This document shows, piece by piece, positions 21,765-34,625 of a DNA stretch of 64,000 nucleotides. Location: the NCBI GenBank assembly GCA_025890175.1, contig JANPYM010000005.1, positions 1,130,440 through 1,194,439 of the forward strand, given 5' to 3'. Below the pieces are notes generated by a model, which was not told the origin of the DNA, did no database searches, and saw only the letters and a program-made list of their open reading frames with translations. Position numbers and translations under genes: made by a program. Source of the stretch: Ciborinia camelliae. Taxonomy: Eukaryota > Ascomycota > Leotiomycetes > Helotiales > Sclerotiniaceae. The number at the start of each line of letters is the position of its first letter. Within the stretch, counting starts at the first letter, position 1.

Positions 21765-23839
21765 TCAGGTTATTGGAGTTGTCTTTATCCAATCATCACC
21801 TTCAACCTCTGAGCCTTTAACTGTACGCTCATTTCTTTTCGACCGTCCAAATCCCTCGGCGACAAATATATTTTTCCCTTGCTCTGTCAACCCCTCAGCT
21901 TCGATTGTGATCTTGGGACCTGTAAACCACTTCCTGGCGTCAATCCAATAATAGAGCATACTACCTCCCCACACTGCCATGTTTATTACGACAGTGTAAT
22001 TCATACTTGCGGGTGTTGGATTGGGTCCTCCATCAGGGAACATGGCTAAGATAATACCAAAAACCAAAAACACAATTGACGTCCAAGCTATGATTGGACT
22101 TAGGATATTACCAGTGTAGAATGGACCGGGAACAAATTTATGTTGGCCCCAAAAGAGTCGACAGAAAATTGGTGTCCCCCAAGCTAAATTATTCCCCGCC
22201 ACAGCAAGAGAGAACAGCGCAGACGCAGCGGCAGGAGCAATTAGGCAGAGAAGTCCAAGAACGGCAGCGACAATTACACAGCCCCATATACAACGAAAGG
22301 GGATAAATCCTAGTGATTTAGATATTGGGCGGAAGAAACTCGAGAATGGAAGAGCGCCATCACGGGAGAATGCCCAAGTTTGCCGAGAAGCCGCAACTAG
22401 GATGGATAGTCCCATGAGAAATTGGACCATAAAGAGGAGAGACATGAGACCTAAAGTACCCTTCTTGCCGATAGAGTCGTAGTAAATTTGGGCCATTGGT
22501 TGGCCAAAGGGGGAGTCAAGGACGGTTGAGAGATCTGGGTTTATGCAGGAAGCTAACACAATCATGATTATAAAACCAAGAATCCAGCAGACTCCTACAA
22601 GAAAACAATTGTCAGTTGATCTAGGGAAGGTTAACTCAATATAGATAGAAATACACAAATTATGCTAAAATTTTGGTGACTTGAATTCGTCGTTCGATGA
22701 GGAGAAGAGGTGGCTCAGGATGGTACAGCATAGATTTGGTTGGTAAAGGCTCCAAATATATACATTATTCTTGAGCATTTGGGAATTTTGTCTTACCTGT
22801 TGACATCATTATTCCGTAAGGTACAGCTTTTGCGGCATTTGCTGCTTCTTCCGACATGTGAACGCAAGAATCGAATCCTCCGATTGTCCATATAGGACAG
22901 AGCCATGCCAACATAAATGTCCAACCAGTAGTCCAGCTGGCAAGGTTCTCAATTTGTGCGAAAATAAAATGAGCGGAGTTTCGCTCAGAGGATAAATGCT
23001 TTCCAACTGGGAGTGCAATGATTGTTGCAGCAATGAGGACGAGGTTCATCGTTACGAAAATGGTCTGTAGACGACCCATAACTTTGGAAAGGGTTGATGC
23101 TAAAACTCCATGACAGAGAACGCAGGCTAGGAAGACGACATAGACAATACCGTTGGATGGATTCCAATTGCCATCACGCGCAATGACGATACTATTTTTA
23201 ATTAGCAGTTTTAAAATCTTGGATCTGCGAGAGGAAATAAACTGCGGAGAAGGACAGAATTCGGTGTCTCATACACTGAACAAAACATCAATGAAAATCC
23301 ATAATCGATACTACAAAGTCCACCAATCAACCCTAAACTATTCGAATATCCTACCAAAAAGCACAAAGCCTTTCGATACTTGGGAGACGCAAAGAAATGA
23401 GTCCACCAGTATAACCCACCCGATGTGGGCATCGCTGAACCTAAATCTGCCATTGCTACACCGACGATGAAGATGAACATTGAAGCCAAAAACCATCCCC
23501 ATACCATTCCAGCTGGTCCTGCTGGAACTGAGAATGATAATGTCGAGGCGATTGAAGGAAGTAGGCCCATGATACTAAACGCGATGCCAAAAATTTCAAT
23601 CATGGTAAAGTTTCGACGGAGTTCCTGCTTGTATCCCATCTTCGCTGTTTACTTTGTCAACTGACTTTCCGGAGAGAGATGAACATTAACATACCGAGAA
23701 GATCTATATCGGCTTCATTGGCCAAGAGCTCCACCGGTGGTAGATTTCCTTGAGATTTACTTGTGGCCCTTTCCAGATCCGATTGAGCCACTGCCTTTGT
23801 GGTAATCTCCCCAATAAAGTTTGGGGCAAAGTTTTCCAT
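21765..23839 (-). CDS. amino acid/choline/GABA-type permease (APC superfamily, ACT family)
   Basis: Minus-strand exons 23839-23695, 23644-23275, 23191-22797 and 22594-21765 encode about 579 aa. The frame is kept through all three introns (DLLAKMGYKQELRRNFTM, MFCSVIVIARDGNW and MSTGVCWILGF). Signature stretches are ELRRNFTMIEIFGIAFSIMG, the half-helix SFSVPAGPAGMVWGW, TSGGLYWWTHFFASPKYR, FDSCVHMSEEAANAAKAVPY and GVCWILGF. These match fungal permeases related to Uga4 (GABA), Hnm1 (choline) and Tpo5 (polyamines), with about 12 membrane helices. The exact substrate cannot be assigned. It lies beyond the AT-rich array from the enzyme cluster, so co-regulation is uncertain, although an amine transporter would fit that pathway. 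Confidence 0.85.
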
Positions 23840-25037
23840 GATCACTTGTACTGGAATCAATCGATGAATCAAACTCCTGGAGTTGATAGGATTGGGGTAA
23901 GTATCAATTTATGAAGTAAGACGAAGAATACTTAAATTCTCACCAATATTCAAGGAGCTTCTCGAAGCAACCACAAAAAGCCATCATTGGTAATTACCAA
24001 TGGAAATCAACTATAAGATATGCACTAGAGCCACCTTAACAGGGGTTCGTGGGGGGCAACGACGGTCAATGGCAGGAAGCTTGCACTACGATATAAAGTC
24101 CAATCAGGTACAGCAGTTTCGGAGCAACAAATGAGAACGGGACATAGATGACTTGTTGAAACCTTGGAATGCGGGGGAATGAGGAGGAGGGGGAGAGTTG
24201 ATATCTTTCTTTCTCCCGCAATTTTTGTAATTATTCACTCTGGTAGATGTGAATTGGATGCAACCTAGAACCTCGAATGACCATGATATAGCTACCCGTG
24301 GACCTGGTAGGTAGGTAGTGGAAGACGGATTGAGGATAAGACCAACCTCCCTCCTCATTCTACTTTGTGCCTCTTCATGTATTGACTACTTCGAGCTTCC
24401 ACTTGGATCAGTCGAGGGCATGTTACGGTGACAGATATCTACCTAGCTATCCTATACAAAAGAACCACCTCTATCCACTCACACCCGACTCTGTTAAAAC
24501 TTCTCAAACGTTCATATCTATTCTGCACAATATAACCGCATTCCCTAAAATCATTCCAGATATCCAAGGGCAATGGTAGGCAGGTGAACCTATCAATGTA
24601 TACCGTAGGCAGTGGGCTAGTTGGTAAAGTTATAATTCAGATTACCTACCTAGGTATCAAAGAAAACAATCAGCAACGAACATGTCGTAATGTGCTGCAA
24701 TATGCCATCACCGCCGTGTTTCATGAGCGACGACAATACATAGCATGGACATCAGATGAAGCCATTACCTAGAAGGAACTGTGGGTTAAAGAAGAATGTC
24801 ATTGAGTGTAAGAGGAGGTGATGGTGGTGGTGCAGGTGCCAGGTGCAGGTAGGTGGTGGGGTAAATAATATTTAGACTATCCATAAGGTCCATAAGGTTA
24901 CTAGGCAAGCTCAACCTAAGCTCCCTACGCCTACGCCTACGTAGGTACTAAAAGGAGGCTACCAGAATTTTGTTAAGTTAATCTTTCCAAATCCTCTCCA
25001 GAAGTTTTATTCACAACATTATAACATAACCGCAAAC
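23840..25037. other. intergenic region
   Basis: No supported gene. Short GTAGGTAGG-type runs occur near 24308 and 24830-24860. The end of the region is the promoter of prefoldin subunit 4. Confidence 0.45.
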
Positions 25038-25679
25038 ATGCAACGCCGTATGGTAATATTCCCGCCGCTTCATATTTCATCGCAGGTGGCATATATCAGT
25101 AACTGATTCTATATCTAGCTATCAAAAGAAGATGAGGCTGCAGTTGGCGCAGATGAGGTCGAAGTACGAAGAGAGGACCAAGACAAAATCAATCGATTCA
25201 GCCGTCTACATCAACGAGAGCTTGGATTAGAAGATGAATTGAAGTCAAAGAATGTCAGTCCACTCAAGTTTTCCGCAACCAACGCGCCTACTAACCTAAT
25301 GAATCCTTTACTGACCAAATTGTTGTACAGAAGGAAAAGGAAGACCTCGACGATGTTTCGGGCGAACTTGAGTTGGCAGACGAAGATGAATTGATACCGT
25401 ACGACGAACCTACTACCACTTTCGTTTATTGATTGCCCAAATATATATATATACACTATGCGTCGAATCATGCTGACATTCTGAAGTTACAAAATCGGAG
25501 ATTCATTTATTTCTCTACCACTACCAGAGGTCCAGGAACTGCTCACGAAGTCGACAGAGAACATCGAGGAGGAAGTAACGATGGTCGAAGAAAAACTAAG
25601 TACAATTAGGGAGGAAATGACACAATTGAAGGTGGAATTGTATGCCAGATTTGGTCGAAGTATCAATCTGGAAACATAG
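25038..25679 (+). CDS. GIM3: prefoldin subunit 4
   Basis: Four exons, 25038-25052, 25119-25253, 25331-25398 and 25487-25679, encode 136 aa. The first exon is only 15 nt (MQRRM), so none of the exons makes a long open frame. The protein continues LSKEDEAAVGADEVEVRRED, then INRFSRLHQRELGLEDELK, DLDDVSGELELADEDELIPY, KIGDSFISLPLPEVQELL and a C-terminal coiled-coil ending YARFGRSINLET. The two coiled-coil helices flanking the IPYKIGDSF hairpin are diagnostic of the beta-class prefoldin subunit 4 (yeast Gim3). It forms part of the six-subunit chaperone that hands actin and tubulin to CCT in the cytosol. Length is as expected for the family. All splice joins are in frame. Confidence 0.9.
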
Positions 25680-26577
25680 ATTCAAGATTGTCGAAATTTT
25701 CATAAGAACACCCAAAGGACCCATCAAAGCTCCATAACATAGCTACGAGGTGACCCAATCACAACAAAAGGCTCACGGGAGTTGAACGGCATATATTCTT
25801 ATACTTCTGCGGCCCCGGAAACTTCTATTGATAGGAGTCTTCCACAGTTATCTCTCTCTTGAGACCGCCTTTTAAGTTTTATCCACCGATTAATCTGGGC
25901 TTATCTGTCAGTTTATATTAACAGCCGCTGGAATTGGTTCGACCCGCCCTGGCGTGGGCATCTATGATTGTTCGTCTTCGTCCTGACTTTTGAAGGCAAC
26001 CGACTAGAAGAAGAAGACTTGACATAGACAAGACTCTGGACATTCTCATCGAATACACCAATTTGACGAACTTCCTTGAAGATTTGCCGCTTATCCTACC
26101 AGCCTACCAGGTCAATTTATTCCCGGAGACATTACTGCATCAAGCTGCCATCTGCCATCCAGACGGTTCAGACGGCACCATCGTTTCTTTTTCAACCAAT
26201 TATTTGGACTCGATAACATGCAGTGGACCCGCACCAAACTCTCTGCAGTGGGGATATGTGAAGCTACTAGAAGAGTTGGAATTGACGATTTACAATCAAT
26301 AATGACCCTTCCTCTTTTCAAGGTACATGTAATCATGGGCTGGGCATACGTGAATTTGAAGGCCCGATGAAGTTACTATTTCCAGCTAAGTATATTATAA
26401 GCTAGGTTCTTTTCTTTTATACTTCATTACTCTGTTGTTTCACTCTTTTTTTCTGCACTATACAATTCTTGACTCTATTCCCCGAGTTCAAGCTTTGTCG
26501 AGGCTACCTGGGACGTCGCCGTGAGAAGTGAGAATAGTTCCAATTGTCTTGCTTGACTGGTGGACCAGTGTACCAAA
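25680..26577. other. intergenic region
   Basis: No gene I can support. An 80-codon open frame at 26063-26302 lacks any motif. The 3' UTR of prefoldin and the promoter of the MFS gene are expected here. Confidence 0.45.
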
Positions 26578-28416
26578 ATGTCCAGCGCAGACCATGGAAA
26601 TGCAGTTGGGGCAATTGGAATAAGCAACAATGTTATGAGTCCAAACGCTTCAGAAACAAACCCTACACCAATTGGTAACATCACCTCATTTTCAGATTCC
26701 TTGATAGGAACACTAATTGAGATATAGAACGGCATGAGAACAGACTTTCTCGAATAGTCTCCGGGATTGACCACGATGATGCGAAAAGACGATATGATCT
26801 CGAAACGAAGGCCAACCAAATATCCCTCCCAAATTCATCCGCCTCCAGCGTTTTAGCGCCACGGAAGAAAGTAATACATTGGGAGGAGGATGATCCTGAA
26901 AATCCATACAATTGGTCTTCCGTAGGTCATTGTCTTGTTCAAGGGAACTTGATCGGAGCAGTTAGCTGATCTCGATACATAGGCACGGAAGTGTTGCATC
27001 GTTCTCATAGGGATGCTTGTGGTAGTTAATAGTACCATGGGTTCGTCTCTGCCTTCAAATGCAATCCCATATATCGCTCCAGAATTTCACATAACATCGG
27101 AGTACGCTAAAGTTCTACCAATTTCAATGTACCTCCTTGGATATGTCCTCGGACCATTGGTATTTTGCCCACTGTCGGAACAATATGGGAGAAGAAAGAT
27201 CATGCTTGCAACTTTCTTTTGCTATACCGTTTTCACATTGGGTTGCGCTTTAACACCAACATGGGGAGGACTTTTAGCATTTCGAATTCTTGCTGGTATC
27301 AACGCAAGTAGTCCTATTTCCGTCTGTGGAGGTATCTACGCAGATATATACAAGAATCCGGTGACAAGAGGCCGAGCCATGACGGTTTTCATTGGAGGCA
27401 CTTGTCTAGGTCCTCTAGTCGCCCCAATTGTAGCAGGATATATATCTCCTGCCCTTGGTTGGCGTTGGACTTTTTGGATTGGTTTGATTATCGCTGGCGC
27501 ATCTTGGATTCCTCTAGTATTTCTCCCAGAAACTTACGGTCCCGTTCTACTCCTCCAACGTGCCAAGAAATTGCGCAAAGAAACAAGCAATCCAGAATTA
27601 TTCGCACCTATCGAGCTGGAAAAGCAAGACCTAAAACAATTGATCACCGTGACACTCACTCGACCTATTCGCATGCTATTTTTTGAACTCATCGTCTTAG
27701 CCTCTTCCTTATACCTCGCCTTCGCGTATGGGATATTCTATATGTACTTTGAGGCTTATCCAATCATTTTTCAAGGCATCTATGGACAATCATCTGGTGT
27801 ATCTGGTCTTATGTTCCTTCCAATTGGCGTCGGTGCCATTATAGCCATCGTTGTATTTCTCAGGTGGGATACATACCTCCGCAAAGCTCAAGCGGCCAAT
27901 AAACCTTGGACACAAAAAGAAGAATCTCGACGACTACCGCTAGCCATTTTTGGTGGACCATTCTATGTCATTTCGCTTTTATGGTTAGGCTGGACATCCC
28001 GCACTTCTATTCCTTTCTATGTTCCAATGTTGGCAGGCATACCATTTGGAATGGGGTTTATATTGATCTTCATCGCATTGATCAACTATGTGACGGATGC
28101 CTACGAAGTTTTTGCCGCTAGTGCCATGGCTTCATCGAGTTGCACCAGAAGTTTAGCTGGTGCTGTGTTGCCATTTGCGGCGAAACCAATGTACACAAAA
28201 TTAGGTGTGCCGTGGGCAAGTAGTCTGCTTGCCTTCTTGAGTCTGGCTATGTGCGGTATACCGTGGTTGTTTATGTGGAAGGGAGATCGTATTAGGGAGG
28301 GAAGTGTATTTTGTCGGGAGCTTAAAGAACGAAAGTTCAAAGAGTTGAAGACTTTGGAGAATGAGAAATTGGCGAGAGAAAATGGTCGAAGTGCTGGGGT
28401 TGTTGAGACAGTTTGA
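26578..28416 (+). CDS. MFS multidrug:H+ antiporter (DHA1 family)
   Basis: Exons 26578-26674, 26722-26921 and 26983-28416 encode about 576 aa. The hydrophilic N terminus leads into HWEEDDPENPYNWSSARKC, the classical pre-TM1 motif of fungal DHA1 drug transporters. Then come TMGSSLPSNAIPYIAPEF (TM1), GPLVFCPLSEQYGRRKIM (loop 2-3 motif A), GGIYADIYKNPVTRGRAM, GPLVAPIVAGYISPALGWRW (motif C) and FLPETYGPVLLLQRAKKLRK. It would sit in the plasma membrane and export small molecules or polyamines. The second and third exons join cleanly. The first intron (47 nt, acceptor TTGAG) is less certain, so the exact N terminus may differ. No biosynthetic partner lies next to it. Confidence 0.85.
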
Positions 28417-28907
28417 GTCTAAAGGGTTACGCTTCGTCTGAAGGGTTTCCTTGTCATGAGAAATGTCTTGAATGATCTTGATGAATATATACGGTGGCTA
28501 TGAATAATGAGGTATGTTAGATATGGGGAAATGGATAGCGTGAGATGTTACTAGGTATTTTTAATAGTTGAAGATTGGAGTATATAATTTTGATGTTGTT
28601 TATTAAATACGCTTTGAGATGCATTCAGTGAATGTTTCAATTGTCAAAATGTCAGGTTCGCCCATCTTTGTCTCGCATCATTAAATCGCTTCGAGTACAA
28701 AGGCATTATAATTGATCAATTTTATTTGAGTGAAAGAGTCCCCGATACACAATAAATTCTTTCATACCTTTTCCCGGACTTTTCTTTTAATCTTATCCCG
28801 TTTTGTGGCTAGGTACATTCCAATGAAATATAACCCTCGACACTAGCCTCAATGCTTCATTGAGAAGAACACTAGAGTTCCTCCTCTATCTTCCCTCGAT
28901 GTAGCAC
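28417..28907. other. intergenic region
   Basis: No gene seen; AT-rich 3' UTR of the MFS gene and promoter of the next gene. Confidence 0.45.
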
Positions 28908-30255
28908 ATGATGGCGAATAATCATCATGATCAGTGGGAATGTTTCGCGCGGTTTGATGCGGATCCTGATATTGCCGGGCCAGGGGTAAGTCACTCAACG
29001 ATATTCTATCATATCTTCCCTTCCCTGACAAATCCAAAAGGTTATGACAAGTTTCCTGGTCACAGCCTGGGTCACCTGTTTTGTGGCATGTATTCAATTA
29101 TATTGTGTTATGTCGTCTCGATTCCGTCTCAAACTTCTTTCTTCGGTGTCTGGAACCACGGCTGAACACATTGGCAAATATACAGTCAAGCTCACAAGAA
29201 TTACCACACCATCTTCTATAGAAAGGGCATTTCCAAGCTTTGTTAAGGGTGTTCATCTCGGTATCTATGCTTTTCGATGCCTGCTGGCTATGTTTCTAAG
29301 TCTCTTTCGTAATCCTCAACCACGACTTCAATTATTTTCCCAAATGGCATTGGATCGATTGTGCGACCTCCAACTTGTTACTGGAACTGCCATCATCATT
29401 GCAGGGATAGCTGAGCTTCACCACATGTCATTCTATCACCAGTCTCTTATTACCAGCTACTGGCTTCTTACACTCAATGCCTTCTGGGCTGCTCGGGCTG
29501 GATATCTCAATTCGGAATACTACGGGCATGATAGGAGTTTTTATTTCTGGACGCGTTGGATCTTCATACTAATAAGTGATTTACTGTCGATTTACTATCA
29601 AGTTGTCACTACACTTGAGGCTGCAAACCATTGGGACTCCGAAGAAAGTGGTCATTGTTATCTCTCACATGAACCATCACCAACCAATGCGCAATACTTT
29701 TGGATTGTGGGTATTTCTTTCGAAGTTGTGTATATGTTATTCTATTCCATGCGACATATTGCGAAGTTACTGTCTCACAAATGGCGATGGTTGAAGGGGT
29801 TTCTAGACTTCATCGCAGATACCTCAAATGACTTATCCGATGGAAGTCAACAGCGTGCATTGGACTTTTGGACAGCAGTGGAATTCCGCACTCGTCATTG
29901 GCCGATAGTCTTTCGAATCATACTACATGTGGCGAGAGCAATAATCCGCATATCCTGGCACCTATTTTGGCAAGTTCTGGCACTATGGGCCTGGGGTGAC
30001 AACGGATCGGTATTGATAGTTCTCGGATACATTGGATTGGCTGCATGGAATACCTTTGATGTCATCGACACAAAGCTTTCCAATCGAAGTTTGGTAATTG
30101 GAGATGAGTCGACATGGGGGTTCGGGCAAATCTTACCTCTTGGGTTACTCGCTCTGATTTGTTTGGATTTACTTGATATCCTCAACAGTGAGTTCTCTTT
30201 GTTGTCTCCCGAAATCTCGTATGTGGAAGATTTGACAGAAAATAGAAGCGTATAA
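28908..30255 (+). CDS. multi-pass membrane protein of unknown function
   Basis: Exons 28908-28985 and 29041-30255 encode about 430 aa. The phase-0 intron (GGG|GTAAGT..AAAAG|GTT) joins DPDIAGPG to VMTSFLVTAWVTCFVA. Two ATGs in tandem open the frame. At least six hydrophobic segments can be seen, for example SFLVTAWVTCFVACIQLYCV, LVTGTAIIIAGIAELHH, FWTRWIFILISDLLSIYY and a C-terminal ILPLGLLALICLDLLDIL. The opening DPDIAGPGV followed by a hydrophobic helix is a pattern common in uncharacterised fungal integral membrane proteins. I do not recognise a characterised family or catalytic residues. Low-complexity content is small and codon use looks ordinary. Confidence 0.75.
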
Positions 30256-31330
30256 GCATCACGTCACAGGTGTGGAACCTGGCCCATGGGCCCAGAAAGG
30301 AGAGCTATCGCTGGTCAGCACGAGGGATGAGAATTCAAGTTGAATTGATATCTGGACTCTCAGAAGTCTTCGCTTCGATGTCAAAATATCACCAGACTTC
30401 AACTAGCCGTAATAGCTTAACGAAACCTCTCCAGGAGTCTGCTCGCGCCTAACTAACCCTATTCATGGAAGCACTGAAATTGCAACAAGGGAATCCATGG
30501 TGGCAGCGCAGTACAAGATATTTGGAAGGACACATGACTCCATGCATGGTAACCTGCCATACATCGCCCGCAATTCGCAATCTAGCTCTGCAGTTTTGGG
30601 TGTATTCGGCCTACGGCCATCCGGTCCATAACGATTTATATCACATGATGCGACTCCTTACAAACACAGACCCAAACATGGGGTCTTTCGCTTGATGAAT
30701 ATGTGTGGATCTCTAGTGGATACTTGGAATCATAGGGGAAGCGACGAAATTTCCCGCGGCAATGGCGAAATAGTCGATTCACTTATCCTACGATAGTATA
30801 TGTTCTTCAATATTCCCGCGTCATTAAGTGGTAGATCACGGGAGAAGTTTCTTAATTATTCAAGGGTCTCACAGATGTAGCATTGAGGAAACGTATTCTA
30901 TATTATACGCAAAGAGGAGAAATCAAGAGATAACATTTGAGCTTATGAAAATACAAAGGAAAGATCTGCGAAACATTTCGAAATTTAACACCACTCCCAT
31001 TCTCATTAAAATGCACACCATAGTTCTTTTAATTTTCTCTGACTGCCCAATGTTGAAACTGGCAATCATCATCAATAGCGGAAGTTTCGGACTCGGAAAA
31101 TTTCAGCATGAACAGCCTCGCGTTCAAGAGCAAGACAAACAAGTAAATTATTGGCCATCTGACGTTTGATCGAAAAATTCATCCCCGCTAATTTTCTAAC
31201 CACCAACTTGAAAAGAAAGAACGAAGTTGGATTTAGTCATCAGCCAGAGACCCGCAGCTATCCGAGTCATAATTTGTGCTCCTGATATCCTATTAGTTTA
31301 CGTCTCAATTTCCGGCGACTCTCCCTGAAC
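30256..31330. other. intergenic region between convergent genes
   Basis: Roughly 1 kb without a supported gene. Open frames at 30465-30695 and 30828-31169 show no recognisable motif or splice context. Confidence 0.45.
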
Positions 31331-32255
31331 TCACTTCTTGGTGAAGATTCCTTTCACCTTTTGCCACAGTCCACGAATTCCTTTCTTCTTGGAGACAATT
31401 GAATCATCATCCGAATCGTATCTAGGAGGAAATTGTTGATGGTAACACGGAGCGATTGGTCCCGGTGGTGGCCCAGGCAATCTATCAACAATGACATGAA
31501 CAGGGGCACTTGGTGGCGGTGGGAAGGATGGCTTGGGACCAGGAATGGGCCACATTGACATGGAAATTTCCCATCCAGGCTGGACGTGATCTTCCCAGAG
31601 TTGAGGTAGGATGACTTCACCGGCAGGATTCATGATATCGTAGTGGCCTTCTTTGACATGAGGTCCAATAATATCAACATGTAGGAAGGCTGCTTTGATG
31701 AGTTCGGTGATCCCCTAAATATGTTAATTTATTTGATGGTGGCAAATATTAGGTACTTGGGATTTTACTCACTGCCCAAGTTTCACATCGGTGATATGGA
31801 AAGCTGAATCGTCTTCCAACCGCATCTTTGAGCTTAATTGGTTTTCTGGTGTCCCTCTTCTCACTGGACGAATTCTTGTCTGCTTCCGCCTGACGAGATA
31901 GAAGGTTATCGATTCGTGTAATGAGTCGATCCTCTTGAGACGACTCTAAACGTTGGATTACCTGCTCGAGTTTTGAGAGCAACTTGTCGGGATGATTATG
32001 GCTAGTCTCTGCTGCTCTAGAGCCTATTCCAAGTGTCGGAGTCGTGAGATCGATGAGATCTTGTTTGTCGACTGGTTGAGTCGCCGGGATTTTGTTTTCT
32101 ACTATATCGTGAGAAATTGAGGCAGTTTGCGCGTTTATCGGCGGTGTTGAGCCTTCTTCTGAATCTATATTCATTGCTTCAATATGTGTCTTATGGGCAT
32201 CACTAAGATTGAGATAGGCTGGTGGGGGCGAAGATGGTTTTTTTGATGCTGGCAT
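31331..32255 (-). CDS. fungal ubiquitin-like-domain protein
   Basis: Minus-strand exons 32255-31773 and 31714-31331 encode about 288 aa; the join is YHRCETWAGITELIKAAFLH. The N-terminal ~135 residues are polar and low-complexity, with a likely coiled coil (LLSKLEQVIQRLESSQEDRL). A compact domain follows: IKLKDAVGRRFSFPYHRCETW, FLHVDIIGPHVKEGHYDIM, GEVILPQLWEDHVQPGW and ISMSMWPIPG. This is the ubiquitin-like fold typical of many fungal proteins of unknown function, often found with STAND or heterokaryon-incompatibility-type modules. A proline-rich stretch and a basic C terminus (GLWQKVKGIFTKK) end the protein. The domain call is by pattern recognition; the cellular role is unknown. Confidence 0.75.
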
Positions 32256-33694
32256 GGTGAAGGGTATACAGTCAATTTTTGCGAATAGTTTCCAATTTGT
32301 GATAGAACCGATGCTTGTATGAAGTAATGAAGGAACTGTAGATTATCCAGATACCAACGGCGATTTATACAGAAGAATTTGAAAAGGGCCTAAAAGTTAA
32401 GGTTGAATGGGGCATTTGGGGCATTACTCGGTCACATAGATGGATGCATGCATGTAAGACTGGGGCTTTAGGCAAGCATCGCATGATGTATTTTGAACCG
32501 ACGAATAAGGTCACAGCATATGGCAAGTGTAACCTGAACGGAACCAGAAATATTGATTGCAAAACTTGCTCAATTAGGGATCATCCTATTTGCTAACTTC
32601 ATTCTAAGCTACCAAAAACAAAAAAACAACGGCGGCCCGTGATAAATGGGCGAATAATTACACTTTTTCATGTAGGGCATTCCGTTACCGAGTACGAACT
32701 ATCACAACATGCCACAGTGTGGTGTAAATAATCACGGTATAGCCTTGATATAGCCAACTCTTTTCCCTCAAAGCACAAGGCTGTATGCATCAATTTATTG
32801 CCCACAAATATGCCACTTTCGCTTTGCGAGTTTTATTTTGCAAGATTTTTTAAGGGGGTAGGTACCGAGTTCGGTTAAAGTAAAGTAGGTAAGTAGGAAT
32901 AGGCGCGAAATTTCTTTTCGAGCACTGGTAGAAGGGCATGACATGGCATTGACGATAGCCAAAGCCAAAGCAAAAGCAAAAGCTAGAGAAAAATTCGTCT
33001 GCTACCCACACTGACATTGAGTGATCAACTGACTACACGAAAGAAAGCCGACGAGCAAGATGGAAAAGATACTTTTTCAAATTCAAGTTCAAGTTCAAGT
33101 TCATGAATCATTGATATATGAGCCCCGGATTCCGGTTCCCGCAAACCCCAAATTCATTTTGTAAGATGAGATGACATGTTCTTGGGATTGATTGAGATGT
33201 TATGACGAGTAGGTAGGTAGGTAGGTAGGCCTGGTAGAAGTTTTCTATCAGATCATAGGATAGTGATCAGACTATATAAACCTATCTATCAAAAATCTAT
33301 ATTCCCCCGCTTAACTAGGTGTGAATGGATTCATATCAAGTTGGCTTGCTTCACCAGGCAGTGTTGGCATTAGATTAGTAATATACTATATATCTGACAA
33401 AAAAAATCAAGAAACTCATTCACCTAATCAGCACCAATCCAACTGCTCCCAATTAGTTCTCATTCAACTTTTGAACATCTCGCCCTCGTATAGGCAGTCT
33501 GATATGATCACCAATGTAATCGTCCAGTGGGTGGGTAATAAGTTCTCCCATCCTCTATTGCCTTTCCATGTATATCTATCTATTTAACTGACTTCGGGCT
33601 AGCAAGGCCATCCATCAATAGCGCCTAGCCTAGTGGGGCGAATCATAATAATTACAAGTCTAGTTCAAGATAAATTACAGATCAAAAATGGGCA
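32256..33694. other. intergenic region with microsatellites
   Basis: No gene seen. A CAAAAGCAAAAGC/AAAGCC repeat lies near 32960-32985, a CAAGTT repeat near 33078-33102 and a GTAG repeat near 33210-33230. Confidence 0.45.
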
Positions 33695-34625
33695 TCAAGC
33701 AGATAGATCAGGCAAGAAAAAGAATCTCGTAGAGGAGGAGGATAGGTGGGCATGATGGGAAGTCGGTCCCGAAGAGGAAGACTCATACTCGGGATGAAAG
33801 TGTACGGAAGAGCCTTCGGAAGAAGTTCGCTGCGAAGTCATTGGAAAATAACCATACCAATACCATGAAGGATAAAACGATACTATAGCCACGTCGAAGA
33901 CATGAAAGAAAAACGTGCTGAAGAATATGCATAGGAAGTCTTGACGGAAGTGGAACAGTCCAGACGTTGAACGTTTTCGAATTTGTAAGCTCGCATTGCG
34001 ATTCTACCCAGCATGAGCGGGGCGAAAGAATTCCACCCCCAATCCAACGCCCGTCCGTCCCTTACATACCTAACGGCAATATAGACAGAAAGTGTAGATC
34101 CCAAGATAAAGGGCCACAATGTAGGTACGAAAAGGAAGATCATCGGGCGCGGGCGATCAAAAGATGTTTCAGCCTCTGTCATCAATGTCAGAGGCCAAAT
34201 ATGGAACCAGAGAGCCACAATGCCCCGACACTTGAGCCTCATTGAAGACGAAGGTGACTAGAACGTCCTTACATCTCTGAGCTGAACTTGTAAAATCCCA
34301 CGATTGCCATTATCCCAATGAAGTAAGATGACTGTGAAACTTCTCGAAATACCATACTTAAAAATGAAAATCGGCCTTGCAAAAGACTGTATGGGAAACC
34401 GACAGCTTTCATCCAGAAATAGATGCATTGAATTGCGCCTGTCGCATAGAGTATTTCAATGCACAGACAATTCTGACCAGTTAACAAAACTCTCCAGGTA
34501 AAAAAGGTCCAAGGTGCCTTCCCACATCACGAATGTCGACATAATCCAACCTTTCAAAAAATCTGTTCGGGCGATCCGCGCCTCATGAATATCTGGCAAC
34601 AAGCTATACGTTAGTAGAACAACTG
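33695..34625 (-). pseudogene. decayed multi-pass membrane protein locus
   Basis: Several minus-strand stretches look coding but lie in shifting frames. In order they are DIHEARIARTDFLKGWIMST and VMWEGT (after a convincing branch site and GTTGCCAG acceptor at about 34600), then IEILYATGAIQCIYFWMKA and YFIGIMAIVGFYKF. After these come PTLWPFILGSTLSVYIAVRY with WNSFAPLMLGRIAMRAYKFE, and last FHVFDVAIVSFYPSWYWYGY. Joining them by introns of normal length fails; the gaps are under 40 nt and out of phase. A single membrane protein gene with several frameshifts explains this best. I do not recognise the family. An intact gene with unusual introns or sequencing errors remains possible. Confidence 0.4.

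Noticed and set aside
26063..26302. 80-codon plus-strand open frame upstream of the MFS gene
   Set aside because: It ends well before the MFS start, lacks motifs and shows no splice link to it.
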